This document shows, piece by piece, positions 1 to 9,200 of a DNA stretch of 55,267 nucleotides. The first letter of the stretch is position 1, and each line of letters starts with the position of its first letter. The DNA lies in NCBI GenBank assembly GCA_028284665.1, contig JANQRG010000012.1, positions 1 to 55,267 of the forward strand. The letters run 5' to 3'. The notes beneath the pieces are model-generated. The model ran no database searches and was not told the DNA's origin. It worked only from the letters and a program-made list of their open reading frames with translations. The translations under genes were made by a program, and so were the position numbers. The stretch comes from Croceivirga sp. GTDB lineage: Bacteria; Bacteroidota; Bacteroidia; Flavobacteriales; Flavobacteriaceae.

Positions 1-23
1 TTTGCTACCGAAAGTAACGTATG

Positions 24-98
24 TGGAGTGTATTGGATTCGAACCAACGACCCCCGCCCTGTCAAGGCGGTGCTCTAAACCAGCTGAGCTAACACTCC
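24..98 (-). tRNA. tRNA-Val (anticodon GAC)
   Basis: The reverse strand folds into a full cloverleaf. The acceptor stem is GGAGTGT with ACACTCC, the D stem GCTC/GAGC, the anticodon stem CCGCC/GGCGG around the loop TTGACAG, and the T arm GTTGG-TTCGAAT-CCAAT. The loop places GAC (plus-strand positions 61-63) at the anticodon, which reads valine GUC/GUU codons. The discriminator base is A and the 3' CCA is not encoded. A copy of the 5' end of this tRNA lies about 50 bases upstream of it on the minus strand. Confidence 0.93.
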
Positions 99-165
99 AA
101 TTAATTTTCTTTTGGCGGGGCAGGCAAACCTCCCGATAGCTATCGGGATGAGCTAACACTCCAAT
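85..165. repeat. Duplicated tRNA 5' fragment (17-bp direct repeat, 85-101 and 149-165)
   Basis: The 17-mer TGAGCTAACACTCCAAT occurs at 85-101, inside and just beyond the 5' end of tRNA-Val, and exactly again at 149-165. On the tRNA strand the second copy is a severed tRNA start (acceptor strand plus the first D-arm bases) lying upstream of the intact gene. Between the copies are a G/C-rich stretch and an 18-bp palindrome. It could be the remains of a tandem tRNA copy interrupted by a small repeat element. Confidence 0.8.
131..148. repeat. Perfect 18-bp palindrome TCCCGATAGCTATCGGGA
   Basis: The sequence TCCCGATAGCTATCGGGA is its own reverse complement. It lies between the two copies of the tRNA fragment. 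Possible roles are a dispersed palindromic repeat unit, a hairpin at the end of the minus-strand queD-like transcript, or a processing signal for the tRNA precursor. There is no T tract directly after it, so a simple intrinsic terminator is not obvious. Confidence 0.7.
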
Positions 166-192
166 CAAAAAGTGTCGCAATATCGGAAATTG

Positions 193-603
193 TTACCAAT
201 CCCCATACTCTGCAGAATTCTTTTGTGTTTCGTGCAGGGTAATGTGCAATTGCTGTCCGGGTTGTAGTTTAGGCTTGAGAATATCGTAGATGATCTTTAC
301 AAAATATTCCGTTGAGGGTAATACCCCCTCAAATTCAGGGCAGTCTTCATTGAGGTTCTTATGATCAAAGCGTTCTTCAACTTCTTCTTTGATCAGTTTC
401 CCCAATACGGCCAGATCCATGATAAAACCGGTTTCCGGATCCACTTCGCCCCGTATCCGCACCTCAAGATCAAAATTATGGCCGTGATAATAAGGGCTAT
501 TGCATTTGCCAAAAACTTCAATGTTTTTCGCATCACTCCACTTCGGGTTATGCAATCTGTGGGCTGCATTAAAATGCGCTTTCCTGCAAATTGTAGCAAT
601 CAT
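193..603 (-). CDS. queD: 6-pyruvoyl-tetrahydropterin synthase / 6-carboxytetrahydropterin synthase family (QueD-like)
   Basis: This 136-residue protein is of normal length for the PTPS/QueD fold, a cytosolic zinc enzyme acting on dihydroneopterin triphosphate. The zinc ligands are visible as H15, H40 and H42, the last two in the HGHNF motif. The catalytic cysteine is C34, the Asp-His pair D80-H81, and the substrate-anchoring glutamate E125. The spacing Cys-x5-HGH is the one I associate with animal PTPS, so the exact product (queuosine precursor or tetrahydropterin) is not settled by motif. QueD is the common assignment in bacteria. The gene stands alone, and its stop lies about 95 bases from the tRNA-Val gene on the same strand. 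No other queuosine gene is in the window. Confidence 0.85.
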   Translation of the reverse strand: MIATICRKAHFNAAHRLHNPKWSDAKNIEVFGKCNSPYYHGHNFDLEVRIRGEVDPETGFIMDLAVLGKLIKEEVEERFDHKNLNEDCPEFEGVLPSTEYFVKIIYDILKPKLQPGQQLHITLHETQKNSAEYGDW

Positions 604-728
604 GTGTAAACGTTATAGCGGGGCAAAGTTACTTCAAAATCAATTTGCTGTATGTTGTTGTTTTGACAAAATACTATTTGAATGAAAAGCGAGTATGCAC
701 TATATTTTAAGCAAATCCTCTTTTAGCT

Positions 729-2525
729 ATGTCCTATGCAAAGCGTTTCCTTTTTCCCTATTTCGTATTCGCAACTCTTACGTTTTGCGGTTGTGCTGAA
801 CACACTCAGACTTCTTTGTATCGGGCCCCAAACGTGATCATAATTCTCTCAGATGATCAAGCCTGGGGCGATTTAAGCTTTCACGGTAACACCAATCTCT
901 CTACCCCAAATATTGACAGTCTCGCCTTGCAAGGTGCGGTTATGGAAAATTTCTATGTGCAACCGGTGTGTTCCCCTACCCGAGCTGAATTGCTAACCGG
1001 GCAATACTTCCCCAGGTTAGGCGTGTATGACACCTCAGCCGGAGGTGAGCGCATGAACCTCGGTGTACCTACAATCGCAGAGGTCTTTAAAAATGCGGGA
1101 TATGCTACTGCCGCCTATGGTAAATGGCATAATGGCACCCAACCTCCGTATCACCCTAATTCCCGGGGGTTTGATGATTTTTACGGATTCTGCTCAGGCC
1201 ATTGGGGGAATTACTTCAGCCCTATGCTGGAACACAATGGCGCCATTGTAAAAGGGAAAGGCTTTTTGGTCGATGATCTTTTCGAACGGGGCATGGACTT
1301 CATTTCAAGGCAAAAAGCAACCCCCTTTTTGCTTTACTTACCTGTAAACACACCGCACAGCCCTATGCAGGTACCCGACAGGTTTTGGAACGCGGTAAAG
1401 GACCAAACCTTGGAAATGCCTTACCATGGTGATGAAAAAGAGGAGGAACTCTTTACGAAGGCGGCTTTAGCTATGGTGGAAAATATTGATTGGAACGTAG
1501 GCCGTTTGACACAATTCCTACGGGAAAATGACCTGGAGGAAAACACCATTGTTATTTATATGTCAGACAACGGCCCCGCCGGATGGCGATGGAATGGCAA
1601 CCTCAGGGGTAAAAAGGGAACTACCGATGAAGGTGGTGTAAAATCACCATTCTTGATAAAATGGCCAAATACAATCCCTGCCGGGACCACATCCCAACAA
1701 CTTATGGGGGCTGTAGACCTGCTCCCTACTCTTAGCACCCTGACGCAAATCGCATTACCAGATTCCTTGGCAATCGATGGGATGGATATGAGTAAACACT
1801 TGGTAAACCAAGCCGCTGAACTACAGGACAAGATTGTTTACAACCATTGGAACGATAAAACCAGTGTTCGTATCCAAAATTTTCGCCTGGATCACGAAAA
1901 CCGGTTGTATAACATCCTCCAAGATCCAGGACAAACGCAAGATATCGCAACAAAGTTTCCCGAAAAGCGAGATTCCCTAATAGCACTAAAGGAAGCATGG
2001 CTGAAAGAAGTAAACGCTATGGAACGACCCACAAACAAAAGGCGTTTTCCCTTAGGGGATCATACACACGGTTTCGCACTCCTGCCCGCCAGGGATGGGA
2101 TCGCCCATGGAAAGATCAAACGTAGTAACCGTTGGCCCAATGATTCCTTTTTTACCAATTGGGTACAGGAAGAGGATGCGATCACCTGGGATGTGGAGGT
2201 ATTGAACGATAGCCGGTTTGAAGTTTACCTCTATTACACCTGCAAACCGGAAAATACCGGTACAACCTTAGAGCTTTCATTGAATGATGCAATTATTACG
2301 ACCGCTATAACCGAAGACCATGATCCCCCTTTGCTTGGTAAAGAACAGGATCGGTATCCAAGAATGGAATCCTATGTAAAGGAATTTAAGCCCTTAAAAA
2401 TGGGCGTAATAACCGCAAGAAAGGGCCCAGGGAATGTAAGCTTAAAAGCTACTTCCATTCCCGGTAATGCCGCTATAGATTTTAGAATGCTTTATTTTAA
2501 ACGGATAACCCCTTCAGGTCAATAG
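729..2525 (+). CDS. Secreted sulfatase (formylglycine-dependent, S1 type)
   Basis: This 598-residue protein hydrolyses sulfate esters, probably on a carbohydrate. The N-terminus is a signal sequence ending near a lipobox-like FCGC (C22), so it may be a lipoprotein. The metal-binding start of the alkaline-phosphatase-like fold is at residues 36-44 (IIILSDDQAW). The sulfatase signature CSPTRAELLTG begins at C81, the cysteine converted to formylglycine by FGE. A further metal-site motif, SDNGP, lies near residue 278. Residues from about 440 form an extra C-terminal region not typical of the core. The gene converges on the small GMC-oxidase subunit gene, and the two overlap by 12 bases at their 3' ends. 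No sulfatase-maturating enzyme is in the window. Substrate and subfamily cannot be told by eye. Confidence 0.92.
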   Translation: MSYAKRFLFPYFVFATLTFCGCAEHTQTSLYRAPNVIIILSDDQAWGDLSFHGNTNLSTPNIDSLALQGAVMENFYVQPVCSPTRAELLTGQYFPRLGVYDTSAGGERMNLGVPTIAEVFKNAGYATAAYGKWHNGTQPPYHPNSRGFDDFYGFCSGHWGNYFSPMLEHNGAIVKGKGFLVDDLFERGMDFISRQKATPFLLYLPVNTPHSPMQVPDRFWNAVKDQTLEMPYHGDEKEEELFTKAALAMVENIDWNVGRLTQFLRENDLEENTIVIYMSDNGPAGWRWNGNLRGKKGTTDEGGVKSPFLIKWPNTIPAGTTSQQLMGAVDLLPTLSTLTQIALPDSLAIDGMDMSKHLVNQAAELQDKIVYNHWNDKTSVRIQNFRLDHENRLYNILQDPGQTQDIATKFPEKRDSLIALKEAWLKEVNAMERPTNKRRFPLGDHTHGFALLPARDGIAHGKIKRSNRWPNDSFFTNWVQEEDAITWDVEVLNDSRFEVYLYYTCKPENTGTTLELSLNDAIITTAITEDHDPPLLGKEQDRYPRMESYVKEFKPLKMGVITARKGPGNVSLKATSIPGNAAIDFRMLYFKRITPSGQ

Positions 2526-3224
2526 ATTGCCATCTTCATCCCATTCTGCTGCAATGTTCCGCTTGCTTTGATCCACGCATTTTGCGATCCACTCCGGATC
2601 GTATGCTACCCCGTGTTGATCCAATACGTCCTGCGGAACGCCATTCCAAATATTCGGCATGTTCCCCTTATATCCCAAATCTGCAATCCCCACCTTAGAG
2701 GTATAGTACCCACAGACCACAAGGTTCCGCATCAACACAAAAAACTGGATCTCAAGGGCCTGTTCTTCTAAAGGAACATCAGGGTTATGCCAACAGATCT
2801 GATCGCAGATCGCTTGTTGCTGTTCCAAAGTAGCGGATTTGAATTCCGTCCCAAACTCCGTATTACATTTATGGTCCAACCACATTAACCCTCCCAAAAG
2901 GGTAAGTTCAAGTTCCGGGATGTCTTTGCCCATAAATTCAATGAATTCAGGAACTTCCGCTTCGATAGGTCCTCCATGAGGTGCCCTGGGTGGTAAAATG
3001 ACCGTACTCAGCACTCCAATGGTCTCCATCTCATGGGCATCGAATAGTTGTTCGGCATTTAATTTTTCCAGCCGTTCTAACTCTTCGGGAGTCCGGCCAA
3101 AAAAGTTGGTTTTTTCCAGCGCGGGGATTTCCGGTGCTTCGCTGCCCATCGTACACCCATAAAAGGCTGCTGCAGATGCTCCTGCGCCTAGTAGTATGGT
3201 CTGAATACTTTTTCTTCGATCCAC
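2514..3224 (-). CDS. Gluconate 2-dehydrogenase subunit 3 family protein (Tat-type leader)
   Basis: The product has 236 residues. It begins with a twin-arginine-like leader, MDRRKSIQTILLGAGASAAAF, then a low-complexity linker and an alpha-helical domain of the kind found in small subunits of membrane or periplasmic GMC-type dehydrogenases. The stop of the GMC oxidoreductase gene sits three bases from this gene's start region, with both on the minus strand and the oxidoreductase upstream, so the two are almost certainly co-transcribed and form one enzyme. The small subunit usually supports export or assembly of the flavoprotein. A cysteine follows the hydrophobic stretch (YGC, near residue 24) and might be lipidated. 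The 3' end overlaps the sulfatase gene. Confidence 0.82.
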   Translation of the reverse strand: MDRRKSIQTILLGAGASAAAFYGCTMGSEAPEIPALEKTNFFGRTPEELERLEKLNAEQLFDAHEMETIGVLSTVILPPRAPHGGPIEAEVPEFIEFMGKDIPELELTLLGGLMWLDHKCNTEFGTEFKSATLEQQQAICDQICWHNPDVPLEEQALEIQFFVLMRNLVVCGYYTSKVGIADLGYKGNMPNIWNGVPQDVLDQHGVAYDPEWIAKCVDQSKRNIAAEWDEDGNLLT

Positions 3225-3227
3225 TCC

Positions 3228-4949
3228 TTATATATTTAACTGCTTTAGTTGTTCGATGATATAGTCCGAGGCACGCCAGGAAAGCGCCAGAATGGTCCAG
3301 GTGCAATTCTTGTCTGCCTGAGATACAAATGGTCCTGCATCGGTAATAAAGACATTATCCACATCGTGTAATTGCTGATATTTGTTCGTTACCGACGTCT
3401 TAGGGTCGTCCCCCATTCGCGTTGTCCCTACTTCATGAATGATCTGCCCCGGAGCAAGCAATCCATACTGCTGATCTTTACCCGGTTTTTCTCCCAGCAA
3501 ATGCCCTCCCATATTATGGATCAATTCTTCAAAAGTGTCCTGCATGTGTTTGGCTTGTTTTATCTCAAGATCAGACCACTTATAATTAAACCGCAATACC
3601 GGTATGCCGTAGCGATCTACAGTAGTAGGGTCTATTTCGCAATAATTTTCCTTTCGGGCAATACCTTCGCCCCGGCCGCCAAATCCGATGACTGATCCGT
3701 AGTATTTTTTGACATCCTCCCGCAAACGATCCCCGTATCCCCCTACCTTCAAACCAAAAAATCTATTGAAATCATTGACATTGAACCCAAAGCCGTAGTT
3801 GGGCTGCCGCATACCGCCCCATACTTCAATATGATACCCCCTTGGAAAATCCAATTTAGAGTTATCCCCCCACCAGGGAGAATACACATGCATCCCTCCT
3901 ACACCGTCTTCGTTGTAGGTAACTTTTCTGTTCATTAGCCCAGGAATAAAACCTGCTGCACTTGCGCCTGTAGAATCCAGCAGGTACCTCCCTACCAAAT
4001 CACTACTATTCCCCAAACCATTGGGGTGTTGTTTGCTTTTGGAGTTCAACAAGATCCGTGCAGAACTACAGGCAGATGCCGCCAACACCACCACCTTTCC
4101 TTTTAGTTTATACTCTTTTCTATCTTCTTTATGGATATACGAAACACCAGTGGCTTTACCTTCTTCATTGGTGGTTACCTCCCGCACCATACAATTCACA
4201 AAAAGGTCTACTTGCCCTCCATTTTTTTGAGCAGGAAATATGAGGCAGCTCCCTGCGGAAAAATCAGCATACACGGAGCATGAGCGACTGCATTGTCCAC
4301 AATAGAAACACACCCCACGGTCCTTGTTGATCCTTTTGGTCAACATAGACATTCTTGAGGGTATTACGGGAATTCCTGTTTTTCTGGCTCCATTGATATA
4401 GAACAATTCATGTAGTCGTGGTTTAGGGGGCGGAAGGAAGAATCCATCCGGATCATTCTCCAGACCTTCTTTGGTCCCGAAAACGCCTATAAGTTTATCC
4501 AGTTTATCGTAATACGGCTTGATATCTTCATAACCTATTGGCCAATCTTCTCCATAACCATCTCGTGTTTTTCCCTTAAAATCCTTGGGGCCAAAACGCA
4601 AGGAGATGCGTCCCCAGTGATTGGTACGTCCGCCTAACATCCTGGAGCGCCACCACATAAAATTAGTGCCTTCAGCATGCGTATAGGGTTCCCCTTCTAC
4701 CTCCCAGTCCCCCCAGGACATATCCCATTCTCCGAACGCCCGATCTGTATTTGCCCCTCTTCTTGGAGACTCATAGGGCCATTTCAATTGGGTCATCGTT
4801 TTGGGGTCTGCCGGGTCAAAAAATGGGCCGGCCTCTACCACAGCAACCTTAAACCCAGCATCGGCCAGAATCTTGGTGGCCATACCTCCCCCCGCACCGG
4901 AACCCACAATAATAACATCGTACACAGTACCGTTCTCTATAATTTGCAT
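3228..4949 (-). CDS. GMC family FAD-dependent oxidoreductase with cysteine cluster
   Basis: This 573-residue flavoprotein probably oxidises a sugar, polyol or alcohol. The FAD-binding Rossmann motif GSGAGGG is at residues 16-22. LGGRTNHWG near residue 105 is the second GMC fingerprint. The C-terminal catalytic region has HEVGTTRMG and a later NCTWT. It has no signal peptide of its own and may be exported together with the Tat-type small subunit downstream. A cluster C214, C217, C220, C224 with C235 nearby (CFYCGQC..SC) looks like an iron-sulfur or structural metal site and is unusual for simple GMC oxidases. The gene ends 3 bases before the small-subunit gene, and the AraC-type regulator gene lies 22 bases upstream of its start on the same strand. 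Confidence 0.88.
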   Translation of the reverse strand: MQIIENGTVYDVIIVGSGAGGGMATKILADAGFKVAVVEAGPFFDPADPKTMTQLKWPYESPRRGANTDRAFGEWDMSWGDWEVEGEPYTHAEGTNFMWWRSRMLGGRTNHWGRISLRFGPKDFKGKTRDGYGEDWPIGYEDIKPYYDKLDKLIGVFGTKEGLENDPDGFFLPPPKPRLHELFYINGARKTGIPVIPSRMSMLTKRINKDRGVCFYCGQCSRSCSVYADFSAGSCLIFPAQKNGGQVDLFVNCMVREVTTNEEGKATGVSYIHKEDRKEYKLKGKVVVLAASACSSARILLNSKSKQHPNGLGNSSDLVGRYLLDSTGASAAGFIPGLMNRKVTYNEDGVGGMHVYSPWWGDNSKLDFPRGYHIEVWGGMRQPNYGFGFNVNDFNRFFGLKVGGYGDRLREDVKKYYGSVIGFGGRGEGIARKENYCEIDPTTVDRYGIPVLRFNYKWSDLEIKQAKHMQDTFEELIHNMGGHLLGEKPGKDQQYGLLAPGQIIHEVGTTRMGDDPKTSVTNKYQQLHDVDNVFITDAGPFVSQADKNCTWTILALSWRASDYIIEQLKQLNI

Positions 4950-4971
4950 TTAAGCTTCCTTACTTTTTAGA

Positions 4972-5844
4972 TTATTGAATTCTGGTTAATCGATAAAACT
5001 CCTTTCGGTATTGACTTGGTGTACATCCTTTTATTCTTTTAAACACCCGATTAAAATTTGCCATGTTATGAAAACCACACTGGTAGGCGATCTCAGATAT
5101 CCCCAGAGTTTCTTCTTCTGCTAACATCCTTGAAGCATGGGAAATTCTGACATCATTGAGATATTCTACAAAGGTCCGTTCTGTGCTTTTCTTTATAAAT
5201 CGATTAAAAGAGACCTTACTCATATTTAGCAGATTGGCCACCTGATCCAGGGTAATTTTGTTAGCATAGTTTTCCTGCACGAAATTGTAGAACAGTTTTA
5301 TCTTATCGCTATTGTCAAAATCGTCCCTGGAGATTCGGGAACTGGACAATAGCCGTTGGTTAGGAGTAATTGACAGGTCATATAAAATGGAGAACATTTC
5401 CAAAAAATAGGTTATGCCCTCCAACTTGGATACATTCAGCAATCGTTGTGATATTTTTTGGGCCTCCTCTTTATCGAAAAGTATCCCGTGGATAGACTTT
5501 TCCAGCATTTCCCGGAAGGGTTTCATAATACTCCGTCGGATCAAATTATCCGAAAAAAGATCGTTGTGAAATTGTATTGTTACTTCATGCACAACATGTG
5601 AGCAGTTATGCATTTTCCAACCGTGGTTTAGATTAGGGCCTACTAAAACCAGCTCAAAATCATCAATTTCTTCAATGCTAAACCCCACGGTACGTTGCAT
5701 TCCCTTCCCGTCTAATATAAAATTGAGTTCCAATTCCGGATGAAAATGAATGGGATAGTCAAAGGTATCCCTGTTCCGATCCATAACCAAAAAGCTATCC
5801 TGCGGAGATAAGGCTGTAATTTCCCGTTGATATTTCTTTAACAC
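4972..5844 (-). CDS. AraC family transcriptional regulator with N-terminal cupin
   Basis: The product has 290 residues. The N-terminal part (about 20-110) contains a cupin-like HFHPELELNFILDG segment of the type that binds a small ligand. The last 100 residues hold two helix-turn-helix units ending in the usual IAYQCGFHNMANFNRVFK and CTPSQYRK signatures. It is encoded upstream of, and in line with, the GMC oxidoreductase genes and diverges from the SusC/SusD operon across a 370-bp region containing a long inverted repeat. It is therefore the natural candidate to control both units in response to a sugar-like inducer. The ligand is unknown. Confidence 0.9.
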   Translation of the reverse strand: MLKKYQREITALSPQDSFLVMDRNRDTFDYPIHFHPELELNFILDGKGMQRTVGFSIEEIDDFELVLVGPNLNHGWKMHNCSHVVHEVTIQFHNDLFSDNLIRRSIMKPFREMLEKSIHGILFDKEEAQKISQRLLNVSKLEGITYFLEMFSILYDLSITPNQRLLSSSRISRDDFDNSDKIKLFYNFVQENYANKITLDQVANLLNMSKVSFNRFIKKSTERTFVEYLNDVRISHASRMLAEEETLGISEIAYQCGFHNMANFNRVFKRIKGCTPSQYRKEFYRLTRIQ

Positions 5845-6214
5845 AATGGCAAAAAATCACATGAATATAATACTATTTTATCAAGTAAATAATATCTCGT
5901 CTAAATGTTGACTTTAATACTATGTATACTACATAATTAAAGTGTTAAAATTTTAAGTTATCTTCAACAAGGATACCTCACTATTTCCTACTTCACAGGG
6001 ATATTTGAGGGGAGAAATCTATAAAATCATGCTAACGAGCTATTTAACAGTTCAATTAACATAAAATTTACTTTCTTGAAGAATAGTATTATAGAATGAC
6101 AAAATAATACACTTTGCATGCACGATGAATGTATAATTTTATCAATCATTTGGGTTCCACCTTGAAAAAAAAGTGTGAATCCCCGATAAATTAACAACTC
6201 TCAATTACAACTTA
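5845..6214. promoter_or_regulatory. Divergent control region between araC-type and susC-type genes
   Basis: This AT-rich stretch of 370 bases has no gene. It must carry promoters for both divergent units. It contains a 31-bp imperfect inverted repeat (5912-5942) and the 12-bp palindrome TTAAAATTTTAA (5945-5956). I do not see a convincing Bacteroidota promoter (TTTG, about 20 bases, TAnnTTTG); the nearest approach is a TTTG at 6111-6114 with an imperfect TATAATTTTA after it. Confidence 0.55.
5912..5942. promoter_or_regulatory. Imperfect inverted repeat, candidate operator
   Basis: The left arm is CTTTAAT (5912-5918), two unpaired bases, then TATGTA (5921-5926). After a 3-base centre come TACATA (5930-5935) and ATTAAAG (5936-5942). 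Thirteen bases on each side pair. The element sits about 70 bases upstream of the araC-type start and about 270 bases upstream of susC. It fits a protein-binding site or a 5'-UTR hairpin; direct evidence for binding is absent. Confidence 0.45.
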
Positions 6215-9200
6215 ATGACTATGAAGCAATCAACTGACTCCGGCACTTTTTTAGTGCCAACACCATTACGGATATTGTTCTCCGGTCTTAAAAAGGGCCT
6301 TTTAGCAATAGCCGTGGTTTTTGGCATGCAGTGGATGGCGGCCGGCACTTACGTCGAAGAAAACGCTCCCCCTGCGATGCAAACCATAATTAGCGGAACG
6401 GTAACTGACGCCGATGGCGCCCCCCTTCCGGGAGCTAACGTTGTGGAGAAAGGAACCACTAATGGCACTCAGACCGATTTTGATGGAAACTATACCATTA
6501 CTGTAGCCGATGATGCCGTCCTTGTTTTCAGCTATATCGGTTTTTCCACCCAGGAAATTCCGGTCAGCGGACAAACTACTATTAATGTACAAATGACCGA
6601 GGACGCTAATAAACTGGATGAGGTGGTCATTGTGGGTTATCAGGCCCAGACCAGAGGGGATCTAACTGGTGCAGTTGCATCGGTTGATGTTGCCGAAGCT
6701 ACCAAACAGCCTTTGGTTAACGTGGCAGAAGCACTAGAAGGTAGGGCAACCGGGGTAAGTGTAGTAAATGCCGGTAACCCAGGCGCGGCACCTATCGTTC
6801 GTATTCGTGGTTTGGGAACTCCTAATAACAACAATCCGTTATACATTATTGATGGAGCTCAAACACAGGATCCTAATATCTTAAATACGATCAACCCGCA
6901 GGATATTGCCCAGTTTAACGTATTAAAAGACGGTGCAGCTTCTATCTATGGGGCCAGGGCGTCCAATGGTGTTATTATCATAACCACCAAAGGCGGAAAT
7001 TACAACCAGAATAAACTGTCTGTTAATGTGGACATTTCAACCGGTTTCTCCAGAGCCAATCGACTACCTGATATTTTGAATGCAGGACAATTAGGGAATG
7101 TTATCTTTGAAAGCTTATCCAATGATGCCATACGAAACGGAGAACCTGTAGCTGGTATCAGACATCCGCAATACTTTCCTAATGGAGGTTCACCACAGGT
7201 CCCTTCGCAATTGTTAGGGGTAAGTTTTTTGGGGTCAGGAGAAGAAGTTATCGCACCGGTACGCCAGCCTAATGGCACCAACTGGTTGGATGAGATCTTT
7301 AATAGTGCGCCTACCCAAAATATCACAGCCACAATTTCAAATGGTAATGAAACTTCCAAATACTCGGCTACTTTCGGCTACTTGAATCGGGAAGGCATTC
7401 AACAGAACACTGGCTTTGAAAGAGGGCAGTTACGGTTAAATTCAGAATTTAAAATTGGGAAACGTCTTACTATTGGAGAGCACTTTAATATTGCCTATAG
7501 CAATACGCAAGGTGAACTTGGAGAGTCCGAAACCCAAATGGCCTTGCGTGCAAGCCCTTTGGTACCCGTACGCGATAATTTAGGCCGTTTTGCAGGCGGA
7601 TACAACAACGCCAACGGACTTTCCAATGCGGAAAACCCAGTAGCAAATTTAACACGAAATGCGGATGACTTTTTTAGAGAGACGCGACTGATAGGAGATG
7701 TCTATGCCAGCCTGTTGCTTACCGACGGACTTACCCTTAAAACCAGTATTGGTGGTAACATCAGTATTTTAGCTCAGCGGAACTTTTTGGCGCTGGATCC
7801 AGAATCTCCGGAACCCAGGGCAACCAATACGCTGACGGAACGCAACCAACAGACACAAAGCTGGATATGGACCAATACCTTAAACTATGTTAAATCCTTT
7901 GGAGACCATAACATTAATGCTGTAGTAGGTTTGGAAGCGGTTGAAAATACCGGGAAGAGCCTGGAAGTATCCGCTACCGGCTTTCTTTTTGAAACCCCGG
8001 ACTTTTATTTGTTAAGCAACGCTTCCGGTACTCCGCTGGTAAACGCGGAAGATACTTTTGATTTTATCAATACCTTGTCTTCAGTTTTCGGATCAGTCAA
8101 TTATTCGTATGCAGATAAGTATTTGGTAAGTGCCACAGTTCGTCGTGACCGTTCTTCACGCTTTCTTGGTGATAACCAAACTGGTGTTTTTCCAGCTTTC
8201 AGCGGGGGTTGGGTCATAAGCAATGAGGATTTTTTCCCACAGGATGGATGGGTCAACCGCCTAAAGTTTAAAGCTTCCTGGGGGCAATTAGGGAACCAGG
8301 AACTCCCAGCCGACAACCCCGGTATTAACGTCAACCGTCTGAATAATGTGATAGCAGATTATGCTTTTAATGGGGGTACAAATCTAAGACAAGGGGCAGC
8401 CTTAGTAGGGGTAGCCAATCAGGATATTCAATGGGAAACCAGTGAAACCTTTAACGTGGGGGCTGAGTTCGGACTTTTTAACAATTCCCTGGGTATCTCC
8501 CTGGAATATTATCAAATCACTACGCAAGACCTCATCGTAAGAGACGAGACTGTGCTTAGTGACACCGCTATTGATGCCAGTGACTTTTTTATAAATCGGG
8601 GAAGTGTTGAAAACTCGGGGATCGACCTGAACATTACCTATGATGGAGCTATCGGAAACGATTTCACTTTTGGTGTGGATTTGAATGTTTCTACAGTTAA
8701 AAATGAGGTTACCGATTTGGAAGGCTTTATTGTGGGCGATTCATTTAGAGGTGGACCCGTTACACGGACGGAAGAAGGACAGCCTATTTCCTCTTTCTTT
8801 GGCCGCGTAGCTGATGGGATTTATCGTAGCGAGGCAGAAGTAGCGGTAGGACCCGATCAAGGTTTTGCTACCCCTGCTGACGGGGTAGGTAGAATACGCT
8901 ACAGAGATTTGGATGGCGATGGGGTGATCACTGACGATGACCGTGACTATATTGGAAATCCGACTCCGGATGTAACGTTTGGTCTTAACTTAAATGCGAA
9001 TTATAAGAATTGGGACTTTAGTGCTTTCTTTAGTGGTGTAGCTGGAAATGATATCTATAATTTCGACAAGATTTATACGGACTTCGCCACCTTCCCGGAT
9101 GGAAATAGAAGTACCCGGGTATTGGATGCTTTTCATCCAACAACAAATCCCAACGGATCGCAACCTGCCTTAAGCTTTACCTTGTTAAATGGGGAAACGA

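Noticed and set aside
361-685. Plus-strand frames opposite and beyond the QueD-like gene
   Set aside because: They are antisense to, or trail off, a clear zinc-enzyme gene and show no family motifs.
4021-4970. Plus-strand frames inside the GMC oxidoreductase gene
   Set aside because: Cysteine- and leucine-rich sequence of antisense character; the minus strand carries full GMC motifs.
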